9,453 nt of DNA from Aquifex aeolicus. Lineage in GTDB: Bacteria; Aquificota; Aquificia; Aquificales; Aquificaceae. The DNA is taken from positions 1 through 9,453 of the forward strand of contig DQTK01000026.1 in NCBI GenBank assembly GCA_015662815.1, read 5' to 3'. Of this stretch, positions 6,013 to 9,453 are shown piece by piece. Made by a program: the position numbers and the translations under genes. A model generated the notes under the pieces. That model searched no databases. It was not told where the DNA came from and saw nothing but the letters and a program-made list of their open reading frames with translations. Each line of letters begins with the position of its first letter. Position 1 is the first letter of the stretch.

Positions 6013-6658
6013 TTTCACCGTCTTTCAGTTTTATTATTCTGGTAAAAAAAGGTTTTAAGTTTTCGTTATGGGTTGCAACTATAAAGGTAATTCCTTTGTC
6101 GTTTAATTCCTTAAAGAGCTTGAAAATTTTTTCACCTTCTTCGCTATCTACATTTCCCGTAGGTTCATCGGCAAGTATTAGCTCTGGTTCTACTATTAGA
6201 GCCCTTCCTATAGCTACCCTTTGCTGTTCTCCTCCCGACAGCTGATAGGGCTTATGGTTTATTCTGTGGGATAACCTCAGAAATTCAAGAAGCTCAAGGG
6301 CTTTTTCCTTGGGTTCCTTTATTCCCACCATTTCAGCAACTAAGGTCAAATTTTCCAAAACGGTAAAATCTTCAAGCAGATAATAGAATTGGAAAATATA
6401 AGCTATTCTCCTTTTTCTGAAATCGGCTAACTTATCTTCGCTAAGCTTGTGGATTTCTTCTCCGAAAACCTTAACATAGCCTCCGGAGGGTTTGTCGAGT
6501 CCCCCCAATATGTGAAGAAGTGTGCTTTTACCTGAACCTGAGGGTCCCATAATTCCTATGAATTCTCCGTTTTGAACGGATATGTTTATATTCTTTAAGG
6601 CTACGGTTCCATTCGGGTATACCTTTTTAAGATTTCCTGCCTTTACTATTTCCTTCAT
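5999..6658 (-). CDS. ABC transporter ATP-binding protein, LolD/MacB type
   Basis: Nucleotide-binding subunit of an ABC system, 219 residues. Seen: Walker A GPSGSGKST (38-46), GGLDKPSGG (52-60), Q-loop Gln90, signature LSGGEQQRVAIGRAL (140-154), Walker B ILADEPTGNVD (161-171) with Glu165, and H-loop His197. The size, GLDKPSGG and ADEPTGNVD place it in the LolD/MacB/FtsE/SalX group, whose members power lipoprotein release, peptide export or cell-envelope mechanotransmission. No permease (LolC/E, MacB or FtsX type) is in the window, so the partner is unknown and lolD would be overconfident. Start ATG 6658 has a GGAGGA 8 bases upstream and lies inside the 3' end of the NfeD gene, overlapping by 32 bases, so the two are co-transcribed and coupled. 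Confidence 0.93.
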   Translation of the reverse strand: MKEIVKAGNLKKVYPNGTVALKNINISVQNGEFIGIMGPSGSGKSTLLHILGGLDKPSGGYVKVFGEEIHKLSEDKLADFRKRRIAYIFQFYYLLEDFTVLENLTLVAEMVGIKEPKEKALELLEFLRLSHRINHKPYQLSGGEQQRVAIGRALIVEPELILADEPTGNVDSEEGEKIFKLFKELNDKGITFIVATHNENLKPFFTRIIKLKDGEIIQS

Positions 6659-7958
6659 ACATTTCTTCCTCCGAAATTTTTTTAACTATGAGCTTTAGAC
6701 CTTTTATATCTACTACCTTTACCCTGTCACCCTTTTTTATATTTTCCTCAGAGAAAGCATTCCATATTTCCCCATGTACGAAAACTTTTCCTTCTCCTGC
6801 CCTGAAATCCGATATAGCTTTTCCCTCTTCTCCTATCATCCCTTCTATGCCGGTAAGCTTTCTTCTCTTTTGGGCTTTAAGACCTAAATAACCTACACCT
6901 AAAAAGAACAAGGCACTCAGTACTGATACAGTAAAAATTAGCTGTTTGGGTATGCTTCCGTAGGGTGAACCCTCTTCTATCAGAAAAATAGAACCTAAGA
7001 AAATGGATATTGCTCCGCCAAGAGCAAGTGCTCCGAAGGTGGGAGTTATAAGCTCAAGAATGATGAAGAAAATACCCAAGATTATGAGTAAAAGGGCTAA
7101 CCAGTTTATAGAAATTAAACTGAGTCCGTAAAGACCGAGTAATAGACATATCGCTCCCACTACTCCGGGTATGAGTGCTCCCGGATTGTACAGTTCAAAG
7201 AATATACCGTAGAACCCTATCATCAGTAGAAGGTAAGATACTGTTGGGCTGGTAATTATCTTTAAAAGTTTTTCTTTAAAAATTGGGTTGACTTGAATCA
7301 GTTCCTCACCTTTTGTTTTTATTGTGTAAACGACGTTTAATTTCTTCACCCTTTTTCCGTCTATTTTCTTTAATAAATCTTCTAAATTATATGCTATTAA
7401 GTCTATCACTTTTTTCTTTAGAGCTTCTTCAGCGGAAAGTGAAAGACTCTCCGTAATCATCTTTTCTATAACCTTTACATTTCTGTCTTTTTCTTGAGCT
7501 ATAGCTCTAACAAAGGCGAGTATATCCTGCATAACTTTCTCCATCATTACATCCCTTTTTTTGTCGTCCTTATTTTTTTCTCCTTGCGGGGAAACCGAAA
7601 CGGGATGAGCGGCTCCTATATTTGTTCCCGGAGACATGACTGCAATGTCCGCCGAAATTGTGATGATAGCACCTGCGGAGGCGGCTCTACCTCCGGGCGG
7701 ATATACGTATACTACCACCGGAAAAGGTGCGGTTTGGAAACTTTGAATTATCTTTCTCATACTCTCAACGAGCCCACCGGGAGTATTAAGGAGTAGAATG
7801 TATATTCTACCTCCATCCCTTTTTGCTCTCTCAATTGAACGCTCTACGTAGTCAGCTGTAATAGGTGTTATAGGTCCTTCCCACTTGGCTACAAAAATCT
7901 TTGCCAAAGAAAAGGTAAAACTTAAGAGAAAGAGAAATATAAGCTTCTTCATAACCAA
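6627..7958 (-). CDS. NfeD-family membrane-bound serine protease (ClpP-like)
   Basis: Full-length NfeD (NfeD1b type), 443 residues. A signal peptide (about 4-19, MKKLIFLFLLSFTFSLA) leads into a ClpP/SppA-like protease domain. This has LLNTPGG (56-62), the nucleophile Ser94 in GRAASAGA, SPGTNIGAAHPV (109-120), and probable general base Lys141 in the KVMQDILAFVR context, the Ser-Lys dyad known from Pyrococcus 1510-N. About five membrane segments follow (roughly 240-258, 262-282, 286-304, 308-327, 340-360), then a C-terminal OB-fold NfeD domain (about 370-435). Family members cleave the C-terminal hydrophobic region of the stomatin/slipin partner, but no slipin gene is in the window. Counting starts at TTG 7958, 6 bases after a GGAG core. 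ATG 7952 (two codons later, MKKLIF) is the alternative start. Confidence 0.93.
   Translation of the reverse strand: MVMKKLIFLFLLSFTFSLAKIFVAKWEGPITPITADYVERSIERAKRDGGRIYILLLNTPGGLVESMRKIIQSFQTAPFPVVVYVYPPGGRAASAGAIITISADIAVMSPGTNIGAAHPVSVSPQGEKNKDDKKRDVMMEKVMQDILAFVRAIAQEKDRNVKVIEKMITESLSLSAEEALKKKVIDLIAYNLEDLLKKIDGKRVKKLNVVYTIKTKGEELIQVNPIFKEKLLKIITSPTVSYLLLMIGFYGIFFELYNPGALIPGVVGAICLLLGLYGLSLISINWLALLLIILGIFFIILELITPTFGALALGGAISIFLGSIFLIEEGSPYGSIPKQLIFTVSVLSALFFLGVGYLGLKAQKRRKLTGIEGMIGEEGKAISDFRAGEGKVFVHGEIWNAFSEENIKKGDRVKVVDIKGLKLIVKKISEEEMYEGNSKGRKS
6667..6672 (-). promoter_or_regulatory. Shine-Dalgarno of the ABC ATPase gene
   Basis: On the minus strand GGAGGA lies 8 bases before ATG 6658, inside the end of the upstream NfeD gene. 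It decides the start: the nearer ATG (6663-6661) is in the NfeD frame and is an internal codon of that protein. Confidence 0.7.
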
Positions 7959-7963
7959 AGTTC

Positions 7964-7970
7964 ACTCCTC
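7964..7970 (-). promoter_or_regulatory. Shine-Dalgarno of the NfeD gene
   Basis: Minus-strand GAGGAGT. The core GGAG lies 6 bases from TTG 7958 and 12 bases from ATG 7952. The spacing favours the TTG start, while codon preference favours ATG, so the exact N-terminus differs by two residues. Confidence 0.6.
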
Positions 7971-7971
7971 A

Positions 7972-7999
7972 ATTATATAAAAATTGTCCATATCGTAAA
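7972..7999 (-). promoter_or_regulatory. possible sigma-70-type promoter for the NfeD gene
   Basis: On the minus strand a perfect TATAAT (7977-7972) is preceded at 16 bases by TTTACG (7999-7994), a 4/6 match to TTGACA. A start about 7 bases downstream would fall near 7965, inside the Shine-Dalgarno, giving an almost leaderless transcript. This conflict and the AT-rich context keep confidence low. Confidence 0.25.
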
Positions 8000-8095
8000 A
8001 AAAATCTGAATAGGGAGGAATATTCTTCAAATTCGAGCTACCTAATAACACACGGTGGATGGAAAAAAGATGAGAAAACCGGTGATGACTTTTTA

Positions 8096-8281
8096 ATGTA
8101 TGCAGAGACAAAAAGATGGCTTGAAATGGGAAAAGGGGAGTATGGTCTCATGAAGGCCTTACTTTTTGGTAGGTTAAAATTCGAAGGACCTAGATTTGTT
8201 GCTATGAGAAATATGAGTCCATTCAGGGTGTTTCTTGATAAAATAGATAAAGTAGATTCGGATACATCGCCATGCCCGTGA
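8096..8281 (+). pseudogene. SCP2 sterol-carrier-like domain, C-terminal remnant
   Basis: The 61 residues from ATG 8096 resemble the C-terminal half of an SCP2-like lipid-binding domain. KALLFGRLKFEGPRFVAMR matches the family pattern (K-A-F-M-x-G-K-L-K-[IV]-x-G-D-M-x-L-A-M-K), preceded by a TKRWLEMGKGE helix like the family DWLxLxxGE segment. Domain-like sequence continues upstream in the same open frame (YLITHGGWKKDEKTGDDFLM, from about 8039) without any usable start codon, and the first ~45 residues of the domain are missing. Upstream DNA instead carries the NfeD control region. It is therefore probably a 5'-truncated, decaying gene, although translation from ATG 8096 or a non-standard start cannot be excluded. 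Its end overlaps the ThiS-like start by 10 bases, suggesting it once led that operon. SCP2 assignment is by pattern only. Confidence 0.5.
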
Positions 8282-8472
8282 AGGTAATCTACAGAGGAAA
8301 GGAGTTTGAATTTCCGGAAAAAAAATTAAAGGCAAAAGAACTTCTTCAGAAACTCGGTCTTTCCCCCCTTTCTTCACTCGTTATTAGAAACGGCGAAGTG
8401 ATATCCGAGGACGATTATGTTGAAGAAGGAGATGAAGTAAGGGTTGTAAATGCGATTTCTGGGGGAACTTAA
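8272..8472 (+). CDS. ThiS/MoaD-like ubiquitin-fold sulfur-carrier protein
   Basis: A 66-residue beta-grasp protein of the ThiS/MoaD/TtuB type. These small carriers are adenylated and thiocarboxylated at a C-terminal GlyGly and deliver sulfur for thiamine, molybdopterin, tRNA thiolation or cysteine synthesis. Seen: N-terminal strand VKVIYRGKEFEF, a KAKELLQKLGL helix, VIRNGEVI and EGDEVRVVNAISGG, the classic ThiS-style ending. The protein ends GGT: Gly64-Gly65 is followed by Thr66, so the GlyGly is not exposed as encoded. ATG 8272 overlaps the preceding remnant by 10 bases; GTG 8278 is a minor alternative. The gene overlaps rodA by 23 bases. No thiamine or molybdopterin genes are nearby, so the sulfur acceptor is unknown and no symbol is given. 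Confidence 0.83.
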   Translation: MPVKVIYRGKEFEFPEKKLKAKELLQKLGLSPLSSLVIRNGEVISEDDYVEEGDEVRVVNAISGGT

Positions 8473-9453
8473 AAATTTAGATTTTTTTCTATTACTGATA
8501 ATCCTATGTATTCAAAGTTTTGGTCTCCTCGCAATCTACAGCGCTACATACAACGGAGGGGTATCATCCCTCTTCTATAAGCATCTCATCTACATAATTC
8601 TCGGTTGGGTTATAATCCTTATCCTTTCTTACGAAAAGTTTGAAAACTTTCTCGATATTTCTTTATACATTTACCTCTTTAACCTTCTACTCCTTATAGC
8701 TGTATTCCTTTACGGGAAGGAAATTTACGGAGCAAAAAGGTGGATAAGTCTTGGTTTTTTGAATATACAACCCTCGGAATTTATGAAATTTTCCCTAATA
8801 CTGGTAAGCGCCTATATTCTTCCCTTTATAAAGGGAATAAAGGACAGGAGATGGACACTGATAATCCTCCTTTATGCAATACCCGCAATGGTAACCCTTA
8901 AACAGCCTGATTTGGGGACTACTGTTGCCTACTCTGTCCCGCTGGTATACATGCTAATAGCCCGCGGTGTTCCTTTGAGATACTTCGTATTGGCTGGATT
9001 TCTTTTCATTTCGTTTATACCCATCGCATGGAACTATCTACTGAAACCTTATCAGAAGAAAAGAATATTAGCGGTAATAGATCCCTTCAGTGATTACTAC
9101 GGTAGTGGTTATCAGCTTATACAGTCCAAAATAGCGATAGGTTCTGGGATGTTGACCGGAAAAGGACTCCTTGGAGGAACACAAACCCACCTTTTATTTT
9201 TGCCCGAAAAGCATACAGACTTCATATTCGCCGTAATAGGTGAAGAATTGGGTTTTGTAGGTACTTTCATCTTAAGTACTCTTTTTCTTATCTTGCTGCT
9301 TAGATTAATATACTACCATGAAATATTTTGCAGACTTTCCGAAAAAATATTCGTAGCAGGTGTTTTTTCTCTGATATTATTTCAATTTACGGTAAATACA
9401 CTTATGACCATGGGACTATTCCCCGTTGTAGGGATTCCTCTTCCCTTTGTAAG
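8450..9453 (+). CDS. rodA: RodA-family SEDS peptidoglycan glycosyltransferase, 3' truncated by window
   Basis: RodA, a polytopic inner-membrane SEDS protein that polymerises lipid II into glycan strands for rod-shaped growth, with a class B penicillin-binding protein. The frame opens at ATG 8450 (MRFLGELKNLDFF) and is still open after 334 codons at the window edge, so the last few dozen residues are missing. Seen: GLLAIYSAT in the first membrane helix, QPSEFMKFS (Gln107-Glu110), KQPDLGTT, and the RodA hallmark GYQLIQSKIAIGSGMLTGKG followed by LGGTQTHLLFLPEKHTDFIFAV with the catalytic Asp257, then GEELGFVG. The end VGIPLPFV leads into the conserved SYGGSS beyond the window. The GYQ-QS-AIGSG and FLPEKHTDF signatures favour RodA over FtsW. 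It overlaps the ThiS-like gene by 23 bases with no strong Shine-Dalgarno. No mreB or PBP2 gene is in view. Confidence 0.95.
   Translation, partial: MRFLGELKNLDFFLLLIILCIQSFGLLAIYSATYNGGVSSLFYKHLIYIILGWVIILILSYEKFENFLDISLYIYLFNLLLLIAVFLYGKEIYGAKRWISLGFLNIQPSEFMKFSLILVSAYILPFIKGIKDRRWTLIILLYAIPAMVTLKQPDLGTTVAYSVPLVYMLIARGVPLRYFVLAGFLFISFIPIAWNYLLKPYQKKRILAVIDPFSDYYGSGYQLIQSKIAIGSGMLTGKGLLGGTQTHLLFLPEKHTDFIFAVIGEELGFVGTFILSTLFLILLLRLIYYHEIFCRLSEKIFVAGVFSLILFQFTVNTLMTMGLFPVVGIPLPFV

Larger units (their letters stand above)
7959..8095. other. divergent intergenic region
   Basis: AT-rich 137-base stretch between the NfeD gene (minus) and the + strand SCP2-like/ThiS-like/rodA group. It holds the NfeD Shine-Dalgarno and a possible minus-strand promoter. 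On the + strand there is an orphan GGGAGGAA (8013-8020) with no ATG, GTG or TTG at suitable distance. The + strand frame continuing into the SCP2-like segment is open from 7955 but has no ATG before 8096. No hairpin terminator, tRNA or repeat is seen. Confidence 0.5.

Noticed and set aside
7956..8044. A frameshifted N-terminal half of the SCP2-like protein (IGRNILQIRAT in the next frame)
   Set aside because: That frame has an in-frame stop at 8007-8009 and no start, and the resemblance is too short to support a single frameshift.

Overview
This window looks like chromosome of a hyperthermophilic Aquificales bacterium, very probably Aquifex aeolicus or a close relative. The proteins are rich in Lys, Glu and Ile, genes are tightly packed with frequent start/stop overlaps, and a 160-residue NuoE followed by a 426-residue NuoF matches the A. 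aeolicus pair from memory (no search was run). There are 13 complete or partial genes plus one apparent gene remnant. No RNA gene, insertion sequence or CRISPR array is visible.

Layout. Bases 1-95 are the 3' end of ribosomal protein S7 (rpsG). Next come, all on the + strand, an ArsA/Get3-type ATPase with an HSP20-like tail (145-1335), a soluble Ser/Thr kinase (1354-2169), a divergent PP2C-type phosphatase overlapping it by 4 bases (2166-2798), and nuoE-nuoF (2847-3329, 3304-4584), the NADH-oxidising module of complex I. A second + strand cluster holds an unrecognised acidic-tailed protein (4660-5013), a cysteine-free thioredoxin-fold protein (5013-5345), a GspG-like pseudopilin (5342-5746) and a short GspI-like minor pseudopilin (5734-6012). 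These four are chained by overlaps of 1, 4 and 13 bases.

The strand then switches. A LolD/MacB-type ABC ATPase (6658-5999) and an NfeD-family membrane serine protease (7958-6627) form a minus-strand pair. The ATPase gene overlaps the last pseudopilin gene tail to tail by 14 bases. Divergently placed on the + strand are an SCP2-like C-terminal remnant (8096-8281), a ThiS/MoaD-like small beta-grasp protein (8272-8472) and rodA (8450 to the window edge, truncated), chained by 10- and 23-base overlaps.

How the genes work together. Kinase and phosphatase are an opposing pair that could act on the neighbouring ArsA-like ATPase, NuoEF or other targets; this is inference. NuoE and NuoF form the FMN/NADH dehydrogenase head of complex I. 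The pseudopilins belong to a type II secretion or related fibre. NfeD, the ABC ATPase and RodA all act at the cell envelope but share no obvious pathway. The observations most worth following are the cysteine-free thioredoxin coupled to pseudopilins, the ArsA-kinase-PP2C module with altered phosphatase metal ligands, the SCP2 remnant, and the ThiS-like protein whose terminal GlyGly is capped by Thr.
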